Assembly (NCBI GenBank): GCA_016213345.1
Contig: JACRAO010000210.1
Span: forward strand, 1 to 13,974
Source: Bdellovibrio sp.
GTDB taxonomy: Bacteria > Bdellovibrionota > UBA1018
Length of the DNA: 13,974 bases
Direction of reading: 5' to 3'
This document shows, in pieces, positions 1 to 8,122 of the stretch (its first letter is position 1; every line of letters starts with the position of its first letter). The position numbers and the translations under genes were made by a program. The notes beneath the pieces were generated by a model. That model saw nothing but the letters and a program-made list of their open reading frames with translations. It was not told the origin of the DNA and ran no database searches.

Positions 1-1221
1 ACGCTGGATTTTGCTAAAAACAAACTATTTTCTTTCTGATAAAAATCTATGTAATTAAATATAATATTAACCCCTTTTTTTTCGGCTGTTTTTTTAAGGT
101 GCATAAAAAAAGGTTCTATTTCTTTGAACTCAGAAAAAAGTTGTATAATAATATCCTTGTTCTTTAATTGATTTATTTCCTGTGCCTCAATTGTCTGATA
201 GTTTTGTAAATGGCCTGAAAATCCAAGTGGGATTATTTGTGTTTCATATTGAAAGTTTTTTTCAAATTGATACGTTTCAAAAGCAATATGCACAAGATAT
301 GCAAATTCTTTTCTGGCTTTTATAGATTGGCTCAAATGGTGTTTTATATTAAATACAAAAAAATATATGACATTAGAAACCCCATAAATAACTTGAGGCG
401 CGTTTTTTCCTATGGTTTTAAAATTTGTCATAAATGTAAAGGCAGAGACAGGATAGAGATCTACCTCTATTGCCTTAAAAATTTTACTGGTGTAGTTTGG
501 AATATCAACAAAACTTTTTAGATACACCCTTTGTGGAGATGTCTTTGAACCAAGTGTAGAATATATGTTTTTTTTTTAGAATTAGAATTTTTTTGTTCAA
601 ATCATAAGTTTCTACAAAATAAGGGCCAGAAGTAATTTTCCAGTCTTTTGTTAGATTTGTTGGATGCAATATAGCAGCATCAGCAAGACTAAGTTCATGG
701 AGCAACCCATCATGTGTTGTGTTGCTAAAAGTCAGTGTAAGAATGTTAGTATCTTCGTGATAATTGACTGATTTTATATTTTTTAAATAAAATGAATGTC
801 TAGACGGGTGTTTTTTTATATTATTAAAGTGACTTACAATTTCTTAGCCGTGCATTGGAGAACCGTCACTCCAAAAAAGAGGCGATTTAATTTTAAATTG
901 CCATGTTTTTGAGTTTTTTTGTTTCCAACTTTCTGCAATAGCTGAAGCATAACCAGAAGGCTCTCTTACGTCATCTCTAATTAAACCCATACTTAAGTTT
1001 TCTAAAAGATAATATTCATAAGTAGTTTCAGTATTGCTTAGATCCAACAGTGTGGCGTCTTTTTTTAAAACTCCAAATGGGAATGCAGAAATTAGACCAT
1101 TTGGATCATGATCCATTATTGAGCAGCCTGAAAATAGAAAAGGGCTATTTATTATAAAGAATGCTGGAAGAATAAAAATACTAATAACTAAAAAATAAAT
1201 GACAGATCTTAGCTTACCCAT
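1..1221 (-). pseudogene. Broken family 5 extracellular solute-binding protein (peptide/oligopeptide ABC transporter type), 3' end beyond window
   Basis: The ATG at 1219-1221 follows a good Shine-Dalgarno. The N-terminus is a hydrophobic segment (residues about 7-30) ending in FSGC, a loose lipobox, so the intact product was probably a periplasmic lipoprotein. The first 125 codons end with WSDGSP, the hallmark turn of SBP_bac_5 proteins, and then hit TAA at 844-846. The same frame continues immediately with EIVSHFNNIKK, matching the usual continuation (TAEDVVFSF-like), and runs through SGPYFVETYD to about position 571. There a run of ten A (complement of 568-577) shifts the frame. Removing one A gives LILKKNIYSTLGSK and an open frame of about 190 codons to the window edge (for example VIYGVSNVIYFFVFNI and SIKARKEFAYLVHIAFE). 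The reconstructed protein is about 406 residues to the edge; the family usually has 500-600. Two independent lesions favour a recent pseudogene. Sequencing error at the A-run is possible but does not explain the TAA. Substrate unknown. Confidence 0.82.
568..577 (-). repeat. Ten-A homopolymer (on coding strand) at the frameshift of the solute-binding pseudogene
   Basis: There are ten consecutive T on the plus strand, read as A10 in the coding direction. It is the longest homopolymer I noticed in the window; runs inside the intact genes reach about eight. The reading frame upstream and the long open frame downstream differ by one base exactly here, and loss of one A rejoins them. Confidence 0.85.
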
Positions 1222-1226
1222 GTTAA

Positions 1227-1232
1227 CTCCTT
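1227..1232 (-). promoter_or_regulatory. Ribosome binding site of the solute-binding pseudogene
   Basis: The coding strand reads AAGGAG, then a 5-nt spacer TTAAC, then ATG. This is the clearest Shine-Dalgarno in the window and fixes the start at 1221. The operon genes mostly depend on close or overlapping junctions instead. Confidence 0.8.
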
Positions 1233-1273
1233 ATATTTCAAAGAACCTCATTATAATGGCATAAGCTCTAGTT

Positions 1274-1302
1274 CTTATATTTTATATAATGCCACATGTC
1301 AA
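1274..1302 (-). promoter_or_regulatory. Sigma70-type promoter for the solute-binding pseudogene
   Basis: On the minus strand a perfect -35 hexamer TTGACA (complement of 1297-1302) is followed by a 17-bp spacer and a -10 hexamer TATAAG (complement of 1274-1279, 5 of 6 to TATAAT). Transcription would start near 1267, giving a 5' leader of roughly 45 nt before the ATG. The element lies in the 93-bp gap just after the Omp85 stop codon, so the solute-binding gene was probably its own transcription unit rather than the last gene of the operon. I see no operator-like inverted repeat beyond a weak 6-bp one. Confidence 0.68.
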
Positions 1303-1314
1303 CTATATTATTGA

Positions 1315-4023
1315 TCAAATCACACCAATAGACAGATGAAACCTATAAGGGTCTTCGCCACTACGTGGCGCCAGATTGAAGCCCCAATCAAAATTAATCG
1401 GTCCTACGGGGGTTTTATAATGAAGTCCAAATCCAGCTCCATAGCGTAAAATTCCAAAAGAAAATCGATCTTTTAACAAATTAGCAGCATCCAAAAATGG
1501 ACCTATTCTCAAGCCACCAGCGAAAGGAAAATCCACCTGAAACCGGTAATTAACATAAGAAAGCGTACCTCTTATAGCTACATCACTCACAGGAGTATTA
1601 TCATCTGTTAAAGTCAAAGATTGCTCCCCAAACCCCCTCAAACTTCCTGCCCCACCTAATGCAAATTGCTTACTGAGTGGTATAGTGTATTTTCTCGCTA
1701 GCAAATCCTGATCCGAAACTCCCACCGGTGTTAATACAAAGTTTTTTGCAAAACCCATTCTAAAAGAAAAAAAACCAGCTATGTTTTTCCACAAAGGAAT
1801 AAAAAAATCTGTCCTCCACTGAAACCTCGTATATGAAACCGGAAAAGGATCGCCTTGTGATAACAAAGCAGGAGCCGCATACTCTAGAGTAGCTATAGAA
1901 AAAAATCCAGAAGTTGGGTCTAAAACATTGTCTCTCAAATCCAAACGTAAAGAAGGCACCAGAGCACCTATAAGAAGTGTCTGGTCATCAATAGCCGGGT
2001 TGAGTGAATGAAATTGTTCAACTCTTTCTAATTGATACGAAAGCGCTCCGGTCAGATTATACTTTCGTATTAATGGTCTTTCTAAACCAAAAGACAATAA
2101 TATCGTAAATGCATCGAAGCTTAAAAATTGTGATCTATCAATCGAAAATCTTGGTTTAAATTTTGTATCATTAAGAAAAAACCAGGGCCACAAATAACCT
2201 ATTTCAGCTTGATATTCGACAAAACACGGCCCGCCATGAGGTATATTGTTTTTATCAATATTAGCACAAAATTCAGGATCAAATCTTCGATGAATATCTG
2301 TATTTAATGAAATTGTATGATTTTTCTTCCACAAATTTGTATACGCTGTTTGGCCAAAAAAACGTATTCCCAAGTCATTTCTATACCCTATTCCTCCAGC
2401 AATAACTCCAGGAGTACCTTCAGTAACAGAAATACGGACGATTTTAAAACCAGCCTTCTTTTCGTCTTCCAATAGTCTGATATAAACTGACGAAAAAATA
2501 CCTAATTTTCTGAGACTTATTTCTGAACTAGAAATCTTGTCTTCTTCTAAAAGATCACCCTCACCAAATATATGTTCTCTTCTGATTATTTCTTCTTTTA
2601 TAGATTGCAAACCTTCTACTTCAATACGACTTGCTTTATAAGCATATCCTTCCTGCAAAACCAAGGAAATAGTAGCCAATTTATGATCGTAAGAATACAC
2701 AACTACGTCTTCTTTGCCTTCATTTGTAATTTGAAAATTCCAATAACTTTTAGAATTATAAAGTTTTTTTAATTTTTCTATCCCTTCATTAAATGAAAAT
2801 AAATTAAGCGGTTTTTTTTCCTCAATCCCCAAAACATCAGTAATCTGATTTTTCGAAAAAGCCCGAGCCCCAGTCAAATAAATCCGATCAATCTGAGTTT
2901 GCTCGCCTTCATATATATAAATCACTAATTTTACAGAATGTTTTTTATATAAATATAATTTATTTATTGCAATAAGCCTGGCCGACAAATAACCTTGTGA
3001 TTTAAGCCACTCTATTAATTTTTCTGTTGTTGAAGAAATATCTTTTTCTACGAAATATCTATTTTGGATCAAAATAGAAGAAACTTTAAAAAATTCGTTT
3101 TTTAAATCCGCTCCTGAAAAATCTAAATTACCATCAAATTCAATATTCTCAATTTTTACTCTCTCGTTTTCCTGAATATTGAAAGTAATATGTTTTTCTT
3201 GTGAATCATGCTTTTCGAATGTATAAACCTGTATTTGAACATGTGCATACCCTAATGATTTATATTCTTCTAATAAACGATTTTTAATAACATTGATGTA
3301 ATCACTTCCAAAACCAGTGGCTTTTTGTTCTTCAATAAAAGAAAGTAACTGGTTTTTTGTAAAAGCAAAATTATCCCTGAAACCAAATGTAACATGATCA
3401 CCCAGTTCAACAGACACCTCTAAGTTAACAAAACGATACGCCTTAAGATTCAACTGGCTTGGCGCCTGAACTGTTACTATGTGAACATCCTCAATTTTGG
3501 AGCCAACAAATTCTTGGGCAGCTAATTCATTTAAAAGCGCTTTTTTCCCTTTTTGAATTTGCTCCTGATCCAACAAATCACCCTCATTAATTGGAAACAG
3601 CCCTAAAAGTTGGTTCACTTTCTTATCCCAATAAGTCTGAAAATACCGTCCTCTGATGGATTTGGGTAAAATTTTTATTTTAAATACCCGTGAAGGCAAA
3701 CCCTCATCAATAATAATTCTTAAAAAATTCTCATATAATCCTAAAGTATTTTTTTGCCTTAAAAATTGGCTTTTTACTTTAACCAATTCATAGCCTTTGC
3801 TCTGGTAAAAATTTTCAATATTTGATAATGTACGAATCAGTTTTATACGCTCAAATGACTCTCCTACAGAAAGTTCCAATAAAGCTTCAAAATTTTGCTG
3901 ATTCATAACCGTTGCGCCAAAAAGTTCTACTCTATCAATATCAAATTTTTCTTTCTCGGCTGAAAATCCAAGTGTTGTAAAAAATAATAAAAAATAAATA
4001 TAAAATTTCATATAAAATTTCAT
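1315..4023 (-). CDS. Omp85-family outer-membrane protein (BamA/TamA type) with about six POTRA domains
   Basis: This is a 902-residue protein. A signal peptide covers residues 1 to about 22 (cut near FSA/EKEK). Successive periplasmic POTRA-like units lie at roughly 27-107, 112-207, 209-285, 289-373, 376-459 and 461-537. Several show the usual pattern of an I-x-x-I-x-x-x-G strand, then helices with a YxxxGY/YW turn (FYQSKGYEL, EYKSLGYAH, WLKSQGYLS, LYNSKSYWN). Residues from about 538 form the 16-strand-type beta barrel, with the conserved loop-6 motif LRGF at 795-798, GPFLDAANLL at 841-850 and TPVGPINFDWG at 871-881, all typical of BamA. BamA of E. coli has five POTRAs and TamA three, so the count is unusual for either. 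It starts 4 bp after the tamB stop, which suggests it is the TamA-like partner of that protein; it could instead be a BamA paralogue or the main BamA. The last residue is Ile, not the usual Phe. Translation is probably coupled to tamB, since no strong Shine-Dalgarno is seen. Confidence 0.9.
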   Translation of the reverse strand: MKFYMKFYIYFLLFFTTLGFSAEKEKFDIDRVELFGATVMNQQNFEALLELSVGESFERIKLIRTLSNIENFYQSKGYELVKVKSQFLRQKNTLGLYENFLRIIIDEGLPSRVFKIKILPKSIRGRYFQTYWDKKVNQLLGLFPINEGDLLDQEQIQKGKKALLNELAAQEFVGSKIEDVHIVTVQAPSQLNLKAYRFVNLEVSVELGDHVTFGFRDNFAFTKNQLLSFIEEQKATGFGSDYINVIKNRLLEEYKSLGYAHVQIQVYTFEKHDSQEKHITFNIQENERVKIENIEFDGNLDFSGADLKNEFFKVSSILIQNRYFVEKDISSTTEKLIEWLKSQGYLSARLIAINKLYLYKKHSVKLVIYIYEGEQTQIDRIYLTGARAFSKNQITDVLGIEEKKPLNLFSFNEGIEKLKKLYNSKSYWNFQITNEGKEDVVVYSYDHKLATISLVLQEGYAYKASRIEVEGLQSIKEEIIRREHIFGEGDLLEEDKISSSEISLRKLGIFSSVYIRLLEDEKKAGFKIVRISVTEGTPGVIAGGIGYRNDLGIRFFGQTAYTNLWKKNHTISLNTDIHRRFDPEFCANIDKNNIPHGGPCFVEYQAEIGYLWPWFFLNDTKFKPRFSIDRSQFLSFDAFTILLSFGLERPLIRKYNLTGALSYQLERVEQFHSLNPAIDDQTLLIGALVPSLRLDLRDNVLDPTSGFFSIATLEYAAPALLSQGDPFPVSYTRFQWRTDFFIPLWKNIAGFFSFRMGFAKNFVLTPVGVSDQDLLARKYTIPLSKQFALGGAGSLRGFGEQSLTLTDDNTPVSDVAIRGTLSYVNYRFQVDFPFAGGLRIGPFLDAANLLKDRFSFGILRYGAGFGLHYKTPVGPINFDWGFNLAPRSGEDPYRFHLSIGVI
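4000..4023 (-). repeat. 12-bp perfect tandem duplication containing the start codon of the Omp85 gene
   Basis: The coding strand reads ATGAAATTTTAT twice in a row, so the protein begins MKFYMKFY and has two in-frame ATGs (4021-4023 and 4009-4011). The first ATG lies 4 nt after the tamB TAA and is preferred for translational coupling. Neither has a clear Shine-Dalgarno. Confidence 0.9.
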
Positions 4024-4027
4024 GTCG

Positions 4028-7000
4028 TTATCTAAATTTTCTTTGTAATTTCAAATCTACGCCAAAAGACGTTGTACTTTTAGCATCTCCACTTTCTAAT
4101 GTATACCAAACCCCAATAACTGAAAAATTAGGAGTTACTGTATACTCAGCGTTTATCTCGCGTTCTGAACTTGTTCCTAGGCCAACCGTACTTCCTAAAG
4201 ATAATTCTAGTTTTTCGCCAATTTTTCTCTTAACCACTATTTTTGGTGCCGCCAAAGTCTCACCTTCTACCTTTGGCCTGAATGCACTTGTGCCATATGG
4301 CTGACTCAAAGACTCCTCCAATTGTATCTGTAAACCAGTCCGTGTCTGAATATCGCGATTAAAATCCATCGAATGAAGCAATAGCGCCGCAGCACCACTT
4401 TTATCCAAAGTTCCTCTCTCTTCTGCACCCATTTTTTTTACATCTTCGGAAGTAAAACCCAAGGCGAGCAAAGATATAATCTCAGTGTCTGGTAACGCGG
4501 GATTCGAATTTAATTCAATTTTATATTTTTTTAAATTCCCACTTGTATATAAAAATATCTTTGTTTGTCCAATTTCTGTACTGGCATTTAAGCTAAATTC
4601 TGGATCAATTACCGTAGGGTTATTAAATTGCAGGTTACCAGATAAAATCTGAAACATTCTATCTTTAAAAATAACTTTCCCTTGTATAATCTCTGCTGAA
4701 CCCAAAAGCCTGGGCACATCCAAAGTATGAATAATATTAACTCGTCCTTTTAACTCAGCGTCAAATAAATCATTTTGGATCAAAACTGCATTTTCTGCTG
4801 TAGCCAGTATATCTAAATTAAATTTTGACGAGTACACTTCTGAGTTAGCTGATGGCGGTGGAGTATATTTTGCACTTTTTAAGCCATATGCAGTAGTTGC
4901 TCCAAATATTTTTTCTTTTATCAGTGCTGATTCAACTTGGACTTGTCCGCTAATCATGTATGGCAAAGCAGTTCCCGTAACTTGTATTTTGCCTTGCGTT
5001 TTTACATATTGAAATGGAAAAATTTTTAGGCGTGATCCTTGTAAAACTACAACTAAAGAGAGTTCCGGAAATTTATTTAAAAATAATTGAATTTCTCCAT
5101 CAAGCCCCACCCTCCCCTGAGCCAAATCTGCTTGAACTTCTTTAAATAAAATCTTATTTTGCTTAAACTGAACTTGTCCAGTAATATTTTCAAGAGGAGA
5201 ATCCAAAGCAGGGATTTTAAATCCAGCCTGTGAAAATTCTATTTTTCCAAAAAACTGAGGATTAGTTAAGGCCCCAGATAAAATAAGATCAAACAAAGCT
5301 TGACCCTTTGTTTGTACAGCCAAAGGGGTAAAGAACTCTAAGAGCATCAAATCACAGCTACCCAAAAGACTTCCTTCTAATACGCCATTTGTTGATTTCA
5401 ATGACAAAACCGCTTTGCTTTCTTTTCCAACTAAAGAAATATCAGCTTGCGAAAAACTGCCATTTTCGATTTTAACAGAAACGGGTTCCTTCAGTTGTAA
5501 ATCAAAATCTGTTTTTTTTAAGTTATATTCAAATAGTTCTATTTTTCCTCTAATTTTTTCCCATTCAGAAGTCTTAAAATTAATATCCAATCTGCCAGAC
5601 ACCGTAGAAACCAACGAAGAATCTTGAATAAGTTTTGGATTTAAAAAAAATAAAAAAGGCGTAAAATCAAATTCCCTGAGCGTTCCCTTCAAAGAAGAAT
5701 ACACGCCTTCTCTTGTGTTATAATTTACCTCAAGCTGGCCTTGATTCTCAAAAAGTCTGGCTAGAATATGAATCGCATTTCCAAAATGACTCAACTCAAA
5801 AAAACAAGGCGGCAGTTTAGATCCCCGTAAATAGATCTCAGGAAATGAAAATTTTGTTGTCGACTGAACTAGACCTAAAATTCCTTCTCCGAAAGTAAAA
5901 AGCTCTACCCTTCCCCTTAATGGAATATCCAGTCTGGCTATGTGGTCCCATTCATTTAAATCAAGTGAAGAACTATTAAAACCCCATTTTAGATACTTTT
6001 TTGAATCAATTGAAATAGATCCACTAATCAGACTATGGTGCTTAATAGCTTGAATTCGCTTAATATAATATGTACCTTTATCAAAACCACCGGTTAAAGA
6101 AACAGTTTTAAATTTCTCCCCAGCATATTCCCATTGTTCACCTTCTATCTGTGATATAATTTCTAATTGAGATAAATCAAGTCCCCCATGTATATCGGCT
6201 GATCCTTTTAGCTTTCCAATTATTTTTTTTGGAAACCATGGAACCAGTTTCGTTAAATCTTCAAAAACTAAAACTAAATCTTGCACAGTTCCTTTTTGTA
6301 TTTTTGTATTAATGTCTACTTTATCTGCCTTGAAATCAACTTTACCATCAACAGCATAAACTGTGGTTCCTTTTGTAGCTTCAACTTGTGAAAGTTTAAG
6401 TTCTGATTTTCCAATATCATAAATAATTTTTCCGTTTATATTGCCAAAATTTAAATTCAAATAACGCGCATCTGTGAGTTCGTGTTCAAAATGAATAGCC
6501 ACACCCGAGAGCGGACCAATAACATGTGTTTTTAGCTTTCCGTCTCCAAAAATTTCAATTTCACCAATATGCTTAATATCTTGCAAATGCACATTTCCAA
6601 CAGCCGTCAAATCAAAACCAGCAGTAAAATTAAAGCCACCGCCTAATTTAAAATGCGTTTTTGGTAAATCTAGTGATAAATCCTTTACTTGAATACCCTG
6701 AGAGTTAATTTGAACTTCACCGTCCAAAATAACATCTTGAATGTTTAATATTCTTTTTAATAACTTCTTTTTACCATAATCCTGGTTATCAAGTTGAAAT
6801 TCATCCAATTTCAACTTGATTTTAGATTGCAGAGTCCATGCCTCATTTTCTTTTTTACTAGTCTTGTAAATAAGATGCAATGGTCCACTGGCTCGAAAAT
6901 TGAAAGGATAAATAGATTTGAAATCACTCCCAACAAGCCAATGAAGATGAGCCCGTTTTAGTTCTAAGGGCAAGGGAATTTCAGCTGCCTCAGCTAAATT

Positions 7001-8122
7001 TACTCTAAACTCGCCAAGTTCTATTTTACCTCCCCACCCTGCCTGTGACTCTCCTTCTCGTTTTAATTCTTTTGACTCAATTTGCCCTTTTAAAACATGT
7101 AACTCACTACCACGAGGAGATAAGCTCCAACTCCCATTGAGCTTAAGCTCATCAGCAGACCATTTTTGATAAGAAGCTCCAATAACTTGTAACACTCCTT
7201 CGAGTCTCAAAGAATCCATAATATGCAAAAGATTACCTTTAAATTGCCCATCAAATTTAGCTTTTCCCAAAAGCACTTGATTCTTTTGGTAATGAATTGC
7301 AGTAAAAAAATCACTTAGTTGTCCTAAAGTATTAATTTTGATGTCTGCGAGCCAATCCTTGGTACTAAACAGATCTCCACGAATGTGTCCTTTTGCGTCT
7401 AATTGTATACTTTTTTCAGCAGCTTGCAATGACTCGAGCAAAAAACCATACGAGTTTAATGTTAAGTTAGCATCTAATTTTTCTAAATGAAATGGTATTT
7501 TAGATTTTTGTGGCAGAATGCCTGTGATATTTTGTAAATTAACCAACGCTTGATATCCATCTCCACCGTCGTCTTTCCATTTTTGCAAAACAACAGAGTG
7601 TGCAAAAAAATTTAGATCTAACCCTACTTCATTAAATACAAACCTTAATTCAGAATCCTTTAAATGCACAGAATCTGCTCTTATTTGTACCAGTTCCTCC
7701 CAGGTAAATTGAAATGGCCGACTCTTTTTTGTCTTCCTTTTAGAGAAGAAACCAACCTCAAAAGGAAACTGTAAATTTCCTTTTTCAATAGTAACTTTAT
7801 GAATACGAATATTACCAGACACCATTTGTAACGGAAGAAAACTGAGTATTACTTTTTCTGCTGAAATAGTTGCATTTTCAGGTAATTGCAAAGCATTTTC
7901 TTTTTTAAGTGAAAGTTTTGGTTTTACAAATGAAATACCAGGTGGAAAAAGCTCAATAGATAAATTATCAAAATCAAATTGCATGCCTAATTCTTGAGGC
8001 ACATACTTAATAGCTACTTGTTTGATAAATTTAGAAAAATAAACGCTTTGAATAAACAAAACCGCACCGACAACAAAAAATAAAGTCAATAATAAAAATA
8101 AGAAAATAGGTCTTTTCCACAT
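4028..8122 (-). CDS. tamB: TamB-like inner-membrane-anchored periplasmic bridge protein (AsmA-like / DUF490)
   Basis: This is a 1364-residue protein. One N-terminal membrane anchor (about residues 6-27) is followed by a very long beta-rich periplasmic region of repeated short strands, as in AsmA/TamB/VPS13-type proteins that form a hydrophobic groove. The C-terminal TamB (DUF490) domain is recognisable by SNPALPDTEIISLLALG at 1206-1222, which matches the family signature SNPxLPxxEIxxLLxLG, and by strand-rich repeats such as LELSLGSTVGLG. Known family roles are moving phospholipids to the outer membrane and, with TamA, assembling some outer-membrane proteins. The ATG directly follows the TAA of the upstream TPR gene (TAAATG), and the Omp85 gene follows 4 bp after its stop, so all three are likely co-translated. 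A PPP motif at residues 1088-1090 could make its translation depend on EF-P from the same operon (inference). The length is similar to E. coli TamB (about 1260). It looks intact. Confidence 0.88.
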   Translation of the reverse strand: MWKRPIFLFLLLTLFFVVGAVLFIQSVYFSKFIKQVAIKYVPQELGMQFDFDNLSIELFPPGISFVKPKLSLKKENALQLPENATISAEKVILSFLPLQMVSGNIRIHKVTIEKGNLQFPFEVGFFSKRKTKKSRPFQFTWEELVQIRADSVHLKDSELRFVFNEVGLDLNFFAHSVVLQKWKDDGGDGYQALVNLQNITGILPQKSKIPFHLEKLDANLTLNSYGFLLESLQAAEKSIQLDAKGHIRGDLFSTKDWLADIKINTLGQLSDFFTAIHYQKNQVLLGKAKFDGQFKGNLLHIMDSLRLEGVLQVIGASYQKWSADELKLNGSWSLSPRGSELHVLKGQIESKELKREGESQAGWGGKIELGEFRVNLAEAAEIPLPLELKRAHLHWLVGSDFKSIYPFNFRASGPLHLIYKTSKKENEAWTLQSKIKLKLDEFQLDNQDYGKKKLLKRILNIQDVILDGEVQINSQGIQVKDLSLDLPKTHFKLGGGFNFTAGFDLTAVGNVHLQDIKHIGEIEIFGDGKLKTHVIGPLSGVAIHFEHELTDARYLNLNFGNINGKIIYDIGKSELKLSQVEATKGTTVYAVDGKVDFKADKVDINTKIQKGTVQDLVLVFEDLTKLVPWFPKKIIGKLKGSADIHGGLDLSQLEIISQIEGEQWEYAGEKFKTVSLTGGFDKGTYYIKRIQAIKHHSLISGSISIDSKKYLKWGFNSSSLDLNEWDHIARLDIPLRGRVELFTFGEGILGLVQSTTKFSFPEIYLRGSKLPPCFFELSHFGNAIHILARLFENQGQLEVNYNTREGVYSSLKGTLREFDFTPFLFFLNPKLIQDSSLVSTVSGRLDINFKTSEWEKIRGKIELFEYNLKKTDFDLQLKEPVSVKIENGSFSQADISLVGKESKAVLSLKSTNGVLEGSLLGSCDLMLLEFFTPLAVQTKGQALFDLILSGALTNPQFFGKIEFSQAGFKIPALDSPLENITGQVQFKQNKILFKEVQADLAQGRVGLDGEIQLFLNKFPELSLVVVLQGSRLKIFPFQYVKTQGKIQVTGTALPYMISGQVQVESALIKEKIFGATTAYGLKSAKYTPPPSANSEVYSSKFNLDILATAENAVLIQNDLFDAELKGRVNIIHTLDVPRLLGSAEIIQGKVIFKDRMFQILSGNLQFNNPTVIDPEFSLNASTEIGQTKIFLYTSGNLKKYKIELNSNPALPDTEIISLLALGFTSEDVKKMGAEERGTLDKSGAAALLLHSMDFNRDIQTRTGLQIQLEESLSQPYGTSAFRPKVEGETLAAPKIVVKRKIGEKLELSLGSTVGLGTSSEREINAEYTVTPNFSVIGVWYTLESGDAKSTTSFGVDLKLQRKFR

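Noticed and set aside
237..521. Plus-strand open frame of about 94 codons at the left end
   Set aside because: It lies opposite the frame-shifted part of the solute-binding pseudogene, whose minus-strand frame is open and family-like. The plus-strand product looks random (rich in Phe, Lys, Ile).
505..705. Separate short minus-strand gene
   Set aside because: It is the same reading frame as the first part of the solute-binding gene, starting at an internal TTG; it is a fragment of the pseudogene, not a gene.
1257..1294. Possible terminator hairpin between the Omp85 gene and the solute-binding gene
   Set aside because: Only a 6-bp inverted repeat (TGGCAT/ATGCCA) with a long loop and no U-run. 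It overlaps the promoter spacer and is not a credible Rho-independent terminator.
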